Source: JAVBLY01 sp031553035
GTDB lineage: Bacteria > Bacillota > Clostridia > Peptostreptococcales > Anaerovoracaceae
Direction of reading: 5' to 3'
Length of the DNA stretch: 64,000 nucleotides
NCBI GenBank assembly: GCA_031553035.1
Contig: JAVBLY010000002.1
Location: 52,759 to 116,758, forward strand
The position numbers and the translations under genes were made by a program. This document shows, in pieces, positions 1 through 7,933 of the stretch (position 1 is its first letter; every line of letters starts with the position of its first letter). The notes beneath the pieces were generated by a model. The model saw nothing but the letters and a program-made list of their open reading frames with translations. It was not told the DNA's origin and ran no database searches.

Positions 1-106
1 TGGAAGCTTAATTTACCACATCCCCTCAATTTTAAGACATAAAATCCACAAAAAAGTTGCATCTGACATCTTGTGCAGGTCAACGGTCTATTTATTCTGC
101 AATATA

Positions 107-151
107 CTTTATGTATGACAGCTGGTGCGGGTCAATTAATTATACATAAAG
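107..151. promoter_or_regulatory. 10-bp inverted repeat ahead of the XRE gene (possible operator)
   Basis: A perfect 10-bp inverted repeat, CTTTATGTAT at 107-116 and ATACATAAAG at 142-151, lies 24-68 nt before the regulator start at 175. A TATACT hexamer at 104-109 overlaps the first arm and could be a -10 box. Such a dyad would suit autoregulation by the XRE protein. That role is inferred from position only. Confidence 0.35.
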
Positions 152-174
152 AATCACAAAATGCAGAGGATACC

Positions 175-471
175 ATGTTCAAGAACAGAGGCCGTGACGG
201 ATCCAACAATATATCAGGCAAGCGTATCGCCAAATTCAGAAAAAAGCTGAATCTGTCCCAGAGGGAGCTGGCAGATGCCATGCAGCTTATCGGACTTGAT
301 ATAGGGAAGAATGCTATCCAGACAATCGAAAGCGGCGAAAGGTTCGTAACTGATCTTGAACTAGCTTATTTTGCATATTTCTTCGGGAAATCAACCGAAG
401 AACTCTTAAGTTTCAATAAAAAATATATTCAAGATGCATCTCTGGCACAAAAAGTTGCTGAAGATGATTAA
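175..471 (+). CDS. Small XRE-family helix-turn-helix regulator
   Basis: This encodes a 98-aa protein with a Cro/CI-type helix-turn-helix over about residues 14-70, seen in the pattern RIAKFRKKLNLSQRELADAM followed by AIQTIESGERF. Such proteins bind DNA as dimers and control a few local genes. I chose the ATG at 175 because it follows AGAGGAT at a good distance; a longer frame from 73 adds 34 residues without any HTH-like content. The stop overlaps the stop of larE on the other strand by three bases, so the two genes are convergent. There is no second domain, so no ligand can be guessed. The target is unknown; the inverted repeat just upstream is a candidate. Confidence 0.75.
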   Translation: MFKNRGRDGSNNISGKRIAKFRKKLNLSQRELADAMQLIGLDIGKNAIQTIESGERFVTDLELAYFAYFFGKSTEELLSFNKKYIQDASLAQKVAEDD

Positions 472-1277
472 AGGATCGGCTCGTTCATGCTGCCTGTCCT
501 GTATCCTTTCATATCCAGAGAAATATAAGAGAATCCTATACTCCTGAATTTGTCATATATCCGATCTCTAAAATAATCAGCCATCATACGTTCCATTTCC
601 ACTGGATCAGTTTCTATCCGTGCAATGTCATCATGCACCCTCACTCTGACCTGATCAAATCCAAGACTGAATAAATAATTCTCAGCTTCCTCAACCATGC
701 GGAGTTTCTTTTCCGTGATTTCCTTACCGTAAGGGATCCTTGAAGCCAGACATGCCATGCTTGGCTTATCCCAGGTAGGAAGTCCCATTTCCCTGGAAAG
801 AAAACGTATCTCGTCCTTTGTCAGGTCAGCTTCTTTCATGGGGCTTAGTATCCCAAGTTCCTTGATTGCCTTTTTCCCCGGTCTGTAGTCAAAATCATCA
901 TCGCTTATGGATCCTTCGCAGATATGCTCGATCCCCAGTTCAGAAGCCAGATCGATGACTTGTTCAAACAAAAGCTTCTTGCATGTGTAGCACCGGTCTG
1001 TATGGTTAATAGCGAATTCGGGATCAGCAAGAAGGTCTACCTCAACGATCCTCTGATCGATGCCCTCATTATCACAGAAGTCTTCGGCAAATTCGGTCTC
1101 ATTTTCCGGGAAAACAGCTGATTTCATTGTGACTGCGGTAACCTCAACCCCGTATGTATCTTTTGCTGTTTTTAGGAGAAATGTTGAATCTACTCCTCCT
1201 GAAAAAGCGACTAACACCTTGCCGTAACCTTTCAATATATTTTCCAGTTTCAGTTTTTTGAATTTTACGCTTTCCAA
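468..1277 (-). CDS. larE: LarE-type ATP-dependent sacrificial sulfur transferase
   Basis: This is a 269-aa PP-loop protein of the LarE family. LarE adenylates the carboxylate of a nicotinic-acid-derived precursor and inserts sulfur while making the nickel-pincer cofactor of lactate racemase. The PP-loop SGGVDS is at residues 26-31. Cys176, in the ACLASR motif, sits exactly where the sacrificial cysteine of characterised LarE lies. Cys96 and Cys99 form an extra CxxC. The start is a TTG at 1277, preceded by AGGAG. It lies 12 nt downstream of mnmA on the same strand, so the two are probably one transcript. No larA, larB or larC is seen here, so the acceptor in this organism is uncertain. Confidence 0.88.
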   Translation of the reverse strand: MESVKFKKLKLENILKGYGKVLVAFSGGVDSTFLLKTAKDTYGVEVTAVTMKSAVFPENETEFAEDFCDNEGIDQRIVEVDLLADPEFAINHTDRCYTCKKLLFEQVIDLASELGIEHICEGSISDDDFDYRPGKKAIKELGILSPMKEADLTKDEIRFLSREMGLPTWDKPSMACLASRIPYGKEITEKKLRMVEEAENYLFSLGFDQVRVRVHDDIARIETDPVEMERMMADYFRDRIYDKFRSIGFSYISLDMKGYRTGSMNEPIL

Positions 1278-1289
1278 TATACTATTCTC

Positions 1290-2330
1290 CTAAATGATCG
1301 TTCCTCCGCCAACTACTATGTCTCCATCGTACATTACAACCGACTGACCTTTTGCTATGGCCCGCTGAGGCTCATCAAAAATCAGTCTGATTTCATCTTC
1401 TTTTGTTTGGATCACCGTAGCCGGTTGTTCTGTCTGGTTGTATCTTATCTTTGCTTTGACCTCGAGAGGTCTGCTGATGTTCTGCACCGCCATTAGATTG
1501 ATGTTGTTTGCAGTAACTGTATCACCAAAAAGCTGATCGTTGCTGCAGAGGACAACTTTGTTTTCAGATACATTTTTCTCGCAGACATACAAGGGCTCAG
1601 GCAGTGCAAGTCCAAGTCCCTTTCTCTGGCCTATAGTATATCGGATGATTCCCTTATGCTCTCCCAGGACATTTCCGTCCAGATCAACGAAGTCACCGCA
1701 TTGAAACTCCTCATTTGTATATTCTTCTATGTACCTGCTGTAGTCGCCGTCCGGTACAAAGCAGATATCCTGACTTTCTTTTTTGTCAGCATTTTCGAAT
1801 CCCTGCTCGGCAGCGATTTTTCTGACCTGATCTTTTGAAAGCTCACCAAGAGGTAAATATGTATTTGCAAGCTGCTCCTGAGTAAGGGAATAGAGGACAT
1901 AGCTCTGATCCTTTGAAATATCAGCTGCCTTTTTCACTACGTATCTGTCATATTTTTTGCTGAATTCGATTCTGGCATAATGGCCGGTCGCCAACTTATC
2001 ATAGCCCAGCATTCCCGCTCTCTCATAAAACATATCGAACTTGAGAAGTCTGTTGCACTCGATACAGGGGTTGGGCGTTCCGCCGTTTTTATATGTATCG
2101 ATAAACGGCTGAATGACACAGTTTCTGAATTCACGCCGAAAGTCGAACACAAAGAAGGGTATGCCTAGCCGATCTGCTACTTTTTCCGCATCTGACGGAT
2201 CAAATTCAGGAAGCAGGTTCATGGTCGCCCCGGCGCAGTCTTGAGATTTTTCCATTGCAAGAAATGCGGCTACCGAACTGTCCACACCGCCGCTCATGGC
2301 TATCATTATTTTGTCAGTTTTTTCAATCAT
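1290..2330 (-). CDS. mnmA: tRNA-specific 2-thiouridylase MnmA
   Basis: MnmA puts sulfur on C2 of the wobble uridine in tRNAs for Lys, Glu and Gln, using ATP and a persulfide from a cysteine desulfurase. The 346-aa protein has the PP-loop SGGVDSS at residues 13-19, the first catalytic cysteine in the TPNPCIECN motif, and the second in QDICFVPDGDY, followed by the usual C-terminal beta-barrel. I chose the ATG at 2330, which gives the family's normal N-terminus; an upstream in-frame ATG at 2438 would run through the cysK promoter. The gene is divergent from cysK and followed closely by larE, forming a small sulfur-handling cluster. Confidence 0.95.
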   Translation of the reverse strand: MIEKTDKIMIAMSGGVDSSVAAFLAMEKSQDCAGATMNLLPEFDPSDAEKVADRLGIPFFVFDFRREFRNCVIQPFIDTYKNGGTPNPCIECNRLLKFDMFYERAGMLGYDKLATGHYARIEFSKKYDRYVVKKAADISKDQSYVLYSLTQEQLANTYLPLGELSKDQVRKIAAEQGFENADKKESQDICFVPDGDYSRYIEEYTNEEFQCGDFVDLDGNVLGEHKGIIRYTIGQRKGLGLALPEPLYVCEKNVSENKVVLCSNDQLFGDTVTANNINLMAVQNISRPLEVKAKIRYNQTEQPATVIQTKEDEIRLIFDEPQRAIAKGQSVVMYDGDIVVGGGTII

Positions 2331-2413
2331 TGTTATATTATATCTCAAAACATAATAATTCGGGAATTTAAAACCCGTTTTTAAAGGATAAGATAAATTT
2401 CTTCTGTTCCTTA

Positions 2414-2422
2414 TGATATAAT
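2414..2422 (+). promoter_or_regulatory. Extended -10 promoter for cysK
   Basis: TGATATAAT at 2414-2422 is an extended -10 element. It is followed by GGGAGGA ahead of the cysK ATG at 2450. No good -35 box is present at the expected distance, which is usual for extended -10 promoters. Confidence 0.5.
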
Positions 2423-2449
2423 TAATTATCAACGCCAAGGGAGGAAAAC

Positions 2450-3376
2450 ATGAATATCAAAACCGGCATATCCGAAACAGTTGGAAATACACCTATTATG
2501 CGGCTCAATCAGATCGAAGATCACTTCGGTCTAGAATCAAATCTTTACGGAAAAATGGAAAAATTCAATCCGGGTGGAAGTATCAAGGACCGTATAGCCC
2601 TGGCTCTCATTGACAATGCAAAAAAAACAGGTGAGCTAAAGGATGGCGGTACTATAATAGAACCTACAAGCGGGAATACCGGTATCGGACTGGCCGCCAT
2701 CGGAGTTCCAAGAGGATATAAAGTAGTGATAACCATGCCTGACACAATGAGCGAAGAGAGACAAATGCTCATGAAGGCCCTCGGTGCGGAACTCATACTT
2801 ACAGAAGGCAAAAAGGGGATGAAAGGCGCCATTGAGAAGGCAGAATCCCTGCATAAAGAAACCAAAGACTCAATAATCGCAGGTCAATTTACAAATCCAA
2901 TTTGTGTTGAAGCCCATTATAATACAACAGGTCCTGAGATCTGGTACGATCTTGACGGCAGGATAGATGCGCTTGTTTCCGGAGTCGGTACCGGCGGTAC
3001 AATAACGGGCACAGGTCAGTTCTTAAAATCCAAAAATAAGGGTATAAATATAATAGCGGTAGAACCTTATGGTTCTTCTATTTTGTCCGGAGAAAAACCG
3101 GGACCTCACGGTATCCAGGGTATCGGCGCAGGTTTTATCCCGGAGATACTGGATACGTCAATATACGATGAGATATCCAGAGTCAAAGATGAAAATGCTT
3201 TTGATACCGGAAGGCTTATGGGAGAAATGACAGGTATTACAGTTGGCATATCCAGCGGAGCAGCACTGTGGGCAGCTATTGAGTACGGGAAAAAACCAGA
3301 GAACAAAGATAAAAATATTATTGTGATTTTACCGGATACCGGGGAAAGATATCTGTCAACCAAAATGTATAAGTAA
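2450..3376 (+). CDS. cysK: Cysteine synthase A (O-acetylserine thiol-lyase)
   Basis: This PLP enzyme replaces the acetyl group of O-acetylserine with sulfide to make cysteine in the cytoplasm. The 308-aa length is normal. The PLP lysine is Lys46 in NPGGSIKDR, the substrate loop TSGNTG is at about residues 72-77, and the phosphate-binding glycine loop reads GTGGTITG. The start ATG follows GGGAGGAAAAC. It faces away from mnmA-larE, so a cysteine-making gene stands beside two genes that consume cysteine-derived sulfur. There is no serine acetyltransferase gene next to it and no visible T-box or SAM-type riboswitch in the short leader. Confidence 0.95.
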   Translation: MNIKTGISETVGNTPIMRLNQIEDHFGLESNLYGKMEKFNPGGSIKDRIALALIDNAKKTGELKDGGTIIEPTSGNTGIGLAAIGVPRGYKVVITMPDTMSEERQMLMKALGAELILTEGKKGMKGAIEKAESLHKETKDSIIAGQFTNPICVEAHYNTTGPEIWYDLDGRIDALVSGVGTGGTITGTGQFLKSKNKGINIIAVEPYGSSILSGEKPGPHGIQGIGAGFIPEILDTSIYDEISRVKDENAFDTGRLMGEMTGITVGISSGAALWAAIEYGKKPENKDKNIIVILPDTGERYLSTKMYK

Positions 3377-3418
3377 CGCAGCAGTAGGGGAAAAGACAAG
3401 CAAGAGGAGAAAACATAA

Positions 3419-4327
3419 ATGAGAAATGTTTTTCTGAATATAGTTATAATAATCTGTCTGATAGTATTTGCGGTCTGTGCATACAAACTGTTTGACTATT
3501 TTTACGGGAACATGGAGGCGGATCAAGCTGTCGACAAGCAGAGAGATATGGTTGCCGACGTTGTCGATTACGATTCACGGCTTCCCGAATATGAGAAGAT
3601 GAAGGAAGAAAACAAAGATTTTCGGGGCTGGATAATTGCGGATGGTACCAACGTAAATAACCCACTTGTACAAAGGGTGGATGATCAGGATTACTATCTG
3701 GATCATGATTATGAAGGAAATCCCAGCCGTGCCGGTGCTATCTTTTTATCGTCTGTTGCAGATGTCTATAAGCCCTCTGATGTAATAACTGTTTTTGGCC
3801 ACCACATGAGGGATAAAACGATGTTCGGTTCTCTTGACAGGTATGAGGATTCAGAATTCCTGCAGAAACATGATAGGATATGGCTCGATAGTCTCGAGAA
3901 AAGAAGAGAATTTGAAGTCACTAACGTTATGAGAATCAGGGTAGATGTGGATGGAACAGAAGATGTTTTTCCATATTATCAGTATTCTGATTTTGAAGAT
4001 GAAGACGACTTTAACAAATTTGCCGAGCAGTGCAAGGCGCATAATATATATGATACGGGCAAGACCATAGAATACGGTGATAAATTCGTTATTCTTTCGA
4101 CATGCGAATATACTTACGGCGATGGCAGCGGACGCCTTGTCATAATGGGCAAGGAAGTTCCTGTTGGCTCCGGAACTGACATTGCAGAAGCCGAGATAAC
4201 AAAGCCTATGATGGGTACATATGTGATGCTGGGTCTTGGTGTCGCCATAATAGTTATAATCCTTACATTTATAGTCAGTATGATAAGAGGCAGCAGGCGA
4301 AGAAAGGCCAGAGCAAATAATAAATAA
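3419..4327 (+). CDS. srtB: Class B sortase with two membrane anchors
   Basis: Sortase B cleaves a C-terminal sorting signal and links the protein to peptidoglycan. The 302-aa protein has an N-terminal membrane segment (about residues 4-24), the class B fold with catalytic His in VFGHHM (128-129), catalytic Cys229 in LSTCEYTYGDGSGRL, and Arg239. A second membrane helix follows (about 268-288) with a basic cytoplasmic tail, which is not found in classical SrtB. No protein with a recognisable sorting signal is encoded beside it, so the substrate is unknown. It lies 42 nt after cysK and may be read through from it; a hairpin follows it. Confidence 0.9.
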   Translation: MRNVFLNIVIIICLIVFAVCAYKLFDYFYGNMEADQAVDKQRDMVADVVDYDSRLPEYEKMKEENKDFRGWIIADGTNVNNPLVQRVDDQDYYLDHDYEGNPSRAGAIFLSSVADVYKPSDVITVFGHHMRDKTMFGSLDRYEDSEFLQKHDRIWLDSLEKRREFEVTNVMRIRVDVDGTEDVFPYYQYSDFEDEDDFNKFAEQCKAHNIYDTGKTIEYGDKFVILSTCEYTYGDGSGRLVIMGKEVPVGSGTDIAEAEITKPMMGTYVMLGLGVAIIVIILTFIVSMIRGSRRRKARANNK

Positions 4328-4342
4328 GATATAAAGAAAATG

Positions 4343-4374
4343 CAAATGATCCGCTCGAATAAGCGGATCATTTG
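4343..4374. terminator. Hairpin terminator between srtB and the minus-strand redox operon
   Basis: A 13-bp stem (arms 4343-4355 and 4362-4374, loop CGAATA) separates the two convergent genes and overlaps the stop codon of the 64-aa redox gene. The T-rich tract lies on the minus-strand side (CATTTTCTTTAT), so it mainly ends the redox operon. Confidence 0.7.
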
Positions 4375-4562
4375 TCTTCTAGTGCGCTTTCAACTTCTTT
4401 CATCCTGCCTTTGGCAAGATCTTTGGGTATATAAACCAGACCGCATTTGGGGCATCGCAAAACTTTGTGTTGGAAGTCTCTTTTCAGATATTTGAATCTG
4501 GCGTCCATTGGTTCCATGGGGACATCGCATTTTTCACACTTCAAGGTCAGTTTTTGTTCCAT
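4368..4562 (-). CDS. 64-aa four-cysteine redox protein (copy A)
   Basis: This small protein has two CxxC pairs, Cys9/Cys12 and Cys37/Cys40 (the second as CPKCG), in a spacing that would hold one zinc or iron, as in rubredoxin-like folds. It resembles the small redox proteins coded beside MOP-type molybdenum hydroxylase genes in clostridia and Desulfovibrio, as I recall them. Its gene starts inside the last codons of the 762-aa flavoprotein gene (29-nt overlap), so translation is probably coupled. A second copy with identical cysteine spacing lies at 17092-17286. The likely role is carrying electrons between the hydroxylase and the flavoprotein; this is inference from context. Confidence 0.75.
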   Translation of the reverse strand: MEQKLTLKCEKCDVPMEPMDARFKYLKRDFQHKVLRCPKCGLVYIPKDLAKGRMKEVESALEDK

Positions 4563-6822
4563 TCCAGATCGCCTCCAGTTCTATCTCCATCCTGTGATTA
4601 TAAACATCGACGATCTCATATAAATTTTCGTCCGCAGTTTCTTTATATGAAACCCAGTAGGTCATATAACCGATCTGTCTGTATCCGCTGTGGATACAGG
4701 TTTCAGGATCGACGACCTTCTGATTTGTATGTAAAATAAAATCCATGACATTATAGACTTCTTCTTCCAGAATCCGTTCCTCATCCATTTCATTTTGGAT
4801 TTCGCTAGGTATTATCAGCTTGAAATCATACTCCTTTTTTAAACTTGTCATATTCTCATCCTTATTTTTTCCCGAAAGCATTTTTTTAAGATAAACCCGG
4901 TTGTCTCTTCGCTCACTGGCGGTAGGGACATCACTGCGACAGATATCAAAAATCAGTTCCAGTATATGACGGGTATCTTTACCTGCTTTAACAAATGAGT
5001 CTCTGCAGTTGATACAGTATGTTATATATGGGGATTCACTTTCACTTATACGTTTTTCTGTAACATAATTTGCATAGTCCGGATTTGCGATTGCCGGCTG
5101 ACCTCCGAAACTGCAGCACCTTTGGATATCGGATTGCTCAGGCAGCTCCCGGTTTTCTATTCCCAGTTTATCAGTCAGATTTCTGACTGCGGATTTGATT
5201 TCCCTATTTTCTCTTGTTGAACAGGGATCGAATATCGAATACTCCTTTTTGCCATCCGATTCAGATATTTTAAAATCTATGTTTTCTTTATCCATATATT
5301 CATATAATGAAATGATTTTTATTTCAGGCACATATTTGTTTAACTGCAAATTGCAGGTTGGGCAGGCGGCAATAAGAACGGGAGATCCCAAATCATTCCA
5401 TTGACTTACTAGTTCATCAAGGACTTCATCATGTTTATCCTCATCCCCTGACCAGAGAGCGGGCGCGCCGCAACATCTCAGCAGCAATCCCATGCGCTCA
5501 TCGACTGACAACAGCAACGCATATGTTTTCAGGACTATTTCGGGTATACTCGCTCCGAGCTGACATCCGGGGAAGAAAGCATATTCACTCTTTATCTCAT
5601 CAGGGTTTTTAAATACAGCAGCTGCGTTTTCACTGTTAGCATGGTCCATATCCCTGAGCCAGAAATCGTGAAACGCCCAGGGAGCCTTCTCCAATCTGTG
5701 CATTTTTTGTCTACCGGCCAGAATAAGATTATCCAGATCTATGTCTTTAGGACAAACAGCCTTTGTTATCCCTGTAAGATTGGAAGTGCTCATCAGACGC
5801 TTAGCAGGTGTCGCTTTAACTTCCGACGATCCTTCAAGAGTTGTGGCAAATACTTCGTCCTTTATTCTCAGAGGCCATTTGTCGTAAAATGCAGTCAGAT
5901 CCTCATATGTCCTGCAAAAGTCACATTGACATTGAAGGCACCTTTCCCCTTCTAATTTTGCTTCTTCTTTGGAATAGACCGGATCGGCAGATTTGGTCGG
6001 CTTAGATTCTGTTATTTTCTTTGGATCTATGATGACATCAGTGTTAATGGCGTTTGATTTAGGGTCAAGATTCTTTGTCTTGATATATGATTCCAGAACT
6101 ATTCCCATATGCAGACCTGCGGCCAGTGAATACACACCCTCGTCACCTGCAAGAGCACCTCCTGCAAACCATGCAGCCCGGCCGTCCAGAGTAGGTTCAG
6201 TTATTCCGAAATCCCTGCCGTTATTTCCTGTGGCAACGAATACAACGTCAAAACCCATTTCATTGATTTCTTCCCGGGTCTGTATTTCGGTATTGAGATG
6301 GATTTCATATTTTTCATGATGAAGCTGTTTTTCTATATCATCGAAAAAAAGGTCTGCACCGGGTGTATCATTCAGTAATCCTCCTATTCGATCAGTTTTT
6401 TCGAATAAGTGGACTTCATATTTTTTAGTTGCCATCCTAAGAAGGGCACCCAGACCTGCAAGTCCTGATCCGATGATGGCAACTTTGCCGGGTTTCCCAG
6501 GAATGTTGTAGCTTGTGGGATCTTTGCGTGTTGCATATTCGACAGCAGCTTCCTCGAGTTTCCGAAGTTCAATTGCTCCCCCATGATCTTTCATCGGACA
6601 AACCGCTTTACATGGCTGGTGACATATGTGTGAAACAACGACAGGAAAGCCCACAGCATTTCTGTAAAGCTTGTATGCGGAATTAAAATTCTCCTTTTTT
6701 ATTTTTTCCGTAAAATCATTGAGATCAATATGAAAGGGACATTCCGCCTGACAGTAAGGTTTCTCGAACTGAAGGCATTCTTTGAAATCGTCCATATAAT
6801 CGCTTAGTTTCAGGTCAGGCAT
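4534..6822 (-). CDS. Flavin/Fe-S/CCG-domain oxidoreductase next to molybdenum hydroxylases (copy A)
   Basis: The 762-aa protein begins with an Fe-S domain like those of GltD/NfnB (cysteines near residues 24-28 and 67-75). An FAD/NAD(P)-binding domain follows, with GSGLAGLG at about 118-125. A middle cysteine motif (CLQCQCDFC, about 295-303) comes next, then two CCG domains as in HdrD/GlpC (FPGC, RCCG, CPTC; then DPCS, RCCS, YCINC), and a 90-residue C-terminal domain of unknown kind. I chose the ATG at 6822 because GGAG lies five bases before it; a GTG at 6828 is also possible. Compared with copy B (14763-17120), three middle-domain cysteines are replaced by Glu, Ser and Thr. It probably takes electrons from a MOP enzyme and passes them to NAD(P) or a thiol/disulfide partner. 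Confidence 0.85.
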   Translation of the reverse strand: MPDLKLSDYMDDFKECLQFEKPYCQAECPFHIDLNDFTEKIKKENFNSAYKLYRNAVGFPVVVSHICHQPCKAVCPMKDHGGAIELRKLEEAAVEYATRKDPTSYNIPGKPGKVAIIGSGLAGLGALLRMATKKYEVHLFEKTDRIGGLLNDTPGADLFFDDIEKQLHHEKYEIHLNTEIQTREEINEMGFDVVFVATGNNGRDFGITEPTLDGRAAWFAGGALAGDEGVYSLAAGLHMGIVLESYIKTKNLDPKSNAINTDVIIDPKKITESKPTKSADPVYSKEEAKLEGERCLQCQCDFCRTYEDLTAFYDKWPLRIKDEVFATTLEGSSEVKATPAKRLMSTSNLTGITKAVCPKDIDLDNLILAGRQKMHRLEKAPWAFHDFWLRDMDHANSENAAAVFKNPDEIKSEYAFFPGCQLGASIPEIVLKTYALLLSVDERMGLLLRCCGAPALWSGDEDKHDEVLDELVSQWNDLGSPVLIAACPTCNLQLNKYVPEIKIISLYEYMDKENIDFKISESDGKKEYSIFDPCSTRENREIKSAVRNLTDKLGIENRELPEQSDIQRCCSFGGQPAIANPDYANYVTEKRISESESPYITYCINCRDSFVKAGKDTRHILELIFDICRSDVPTASERRDNRVYLKKMLSGKNKDENMTSLKKEYDFKLIIPSEIQNEMDEERILEEEVYNVMDFILHTNQKVVDPETCIHSGYRQIGYMTYWVSYKETADENLYEIVDVYNHRMEIELEAIWNGTKTDLEV

Positions 6823-6845
6823 ATCCACTCCATATGTCAGCTATC

Positions 6846-6898
6846 GGGACCAACGTCCCTTGGTATACAAATTTGCTCTTTCCGATGCTTTGATTATA
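6846..6898 (-). promoter_or_regulatory. Promoter and leader hairpin of redox operon A
   Basis: On the minus strand an extended -10 (TGTTATAAT, hexamer at 6893-6898) overlaps the stop codon of the upstream toxin gene. About 30 nt later the leader has a GGGAC/GTCCC hairpin (6846-6859). The operon can therefore be expressed apart from the toxin-antitoxin genes. Confidence 0.4.
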
Positions 6899-7451
6899 AC
6901 ATATTACTCAATCTTTCGAATTCGTCAATATTAACGAGGACCGCTTCTCTTTTACCATTTTTAGTGATTATGACATGTTTATTTTCGATATTAAGCAATT
7001 CAGAAATCATACTATAGTTGCTCCTCAAATCTGCACTGCTTCTAGTTACCATGCCACCGAAGTTTGGCCCTGGAAAATCAGCTTGATATTCATTTTCATC
7101 TTCATTAATATATTTTGGATAAATGTTATCGTCTGAAAGTAATTCATTGAATTCATCCTGGCGTGAATGCAGCATTCTAAGAATCTCAACAGTTGAATTC
7201 TCATCATTGACGAAATAATATATTTTGTATTTTCTTAAAATCATGGCACGAACTCCAAGATAAGTTCTTTCACCGAGATCAATTAGAGCATACCGCCCGG
7301 GCATGTATGATAGAGATACGATTGCTTTATCTACATCTTTAGCGAGTTTTTCTGTAGCGGTGTTATTTTTTAAAGTATATTTGATATATTTTAAATTTGA
7401 TTGTATATCTGATTTAGCCTTTTTAGATGTTTTAATATTATACTTCTCCAA
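6894..7451 (-). CDS. RelE/ParE-family toxin fused to a C-terminal Phd antitoxin domain
   Basis: The first ~95 residues look like a RelE/ParE-type toxin (KYNIKTSKKAKSDIQ start, then YKIYYFV and VEILRMLHSRQ). After a linker, the last ~50 residues (SADLRSNYSMI to VNIDEFERL) match the N-terminal Phd/YefM DNA-binding domain, closely like the separate antitoxin made by the gene before it. I chose the TTG at 7451: AGGAG lies 7 nt upstream, and the toxin then starts in the usual way with EKYNIK. It gives 185 aa and a 14-nt overlap with the antitoxin gene. A longer ATG start at 7520 would add 23 residues. A toxin carrying its own antitoxin-like domain is unusual; it may be self-limiting or help bind the operator. 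Confidence 0.75.
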   Translation of the reverse strand: MEKYNIKTSKKAKSDIQSNLKYIKYTLKNNTATEKLAKDVDKAIVSLSYMPGRYALIDLGERTYLGVRAMILRKYKIYYFVNDENSTVEILRMLHSRQDEFNELLSDDNIYPKYINEDENEYQADFPGPNFGGMVTRSSADLRSNYSMISELLNIENKHVIITKNGKREAVLVNIDEFERLSNML

Positions 7452-7707
7452 ACCCAAACTCCTCTCTGAGCTCAGCATAGACTTCTTCCCACGGTCTGCT
7501 TTCTCCTGCAAGAGCTTCATCTATTGCCGGCTGTAATAGGCTCATTAGTTGGTCTTTAAGAAGTTCTGCATATGATTCCATGCTTAGCAGCACTGCATCA
7601 CCTTTCCCATTCTTGGTCAGGTATACAGGCTCGTTTGTTTTGCGGCTTAATTCGATCATTTCGTTATAGTTATTTCTAAGATCTGAACTGGGTTTTATTA
7701 TAGGCAT
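7438..7707 (-). CDS. Phd/YefM-family antitoxin
   Basis: This 89-aa protein has the Phd/YefM fold: an N-terminal dimer and DNA-binding part (SSDLRNNYNEMIE, then PVYLTKNGKGDAVLLSMESY at about 29-48) and an acidic C-terminal arm that would cover the toxin. It has an excellent ribosome site (AAGGAGG), and the toxin gene overlaps its end. Such antitoxins repress their own operon together with the toxin. The promoter just upstream contains a TATTGT/ACAATA dyad that could be the operator. The pair lies between redox operon A and the moa genes, inside the molybdenum island, with no other sign of a mobile element. Confidence 0.9.
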   Translation of the reverse strand: MPIIKPSSDLRNNYNEMIELSRKTNEPVYLTKNGKGDAVLLSMESYAELLKDQLMSLLQPAIDEALAGESRPWEEVYAELREEFGFGEV

Positions 7708-7740
7708 TTTGTAATCCTCCTTAGATTGAAAACATTTTTA

Positions 7741-7769
7741 TATATACATATTGTATCAAAATATGACAA
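7741..7769 (-). promoter_or_regulatory. Promoter of the Phd/RelE operon
   Basis: On the minus strand, TTGTCA (7764-7769) and TATATA (7741-7746) are 17 bp apart. A TATTGT...ACAATA dyad with an 11-bp spacer overlaps the -35 box and is a plausible antitoxin operator. Confidence 0.55.
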
Positions 7770-7897
7770 TACTGTAAATGCGTAAAATGCGGAAGAGACA
7801 CTCATCCTCCCGAAACTCTGGAATATGCTTTTGCAGGAAGATGATTTGCAAAAAGGTGATGACTAAGGAGGGTTTGCTGTCAATCGCAAATACCCAA

Positions 7898-7926
7898 TTG
7901 TTTAAACCTTCCTACCATAGTATAAT
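7898..7926 (+). promoter_or_regulatory. Promoter directly abutting moaA
   Basis: TTGTTT (7898-7903) and TATAAT (7921-7926) are 17 bp apart, and the moaA ATG is only 7 nt after the -10 box. Transcription would start at or next to the ATG, giving a leaderless mRNA. No Shine-Dalgarno precedes this ATG. Confidence 0.55.
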
Positions 7927-7933
7927 TAAATAT

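Noticed and set aside
3851..4345. 164-aa minus-strand open frame over the sortase gene
   Set aside because: It lies entirely opposite a clear sortase coding region and has no ribosome site or domain.
7778..7933. Longer N-terminus for MoaA
   Set aside because: The extra 52 residues do not resemble any MoaA start, and the AAGGAGGG near 7866 is too close to the nearest TTG to serve as its ribosome site.
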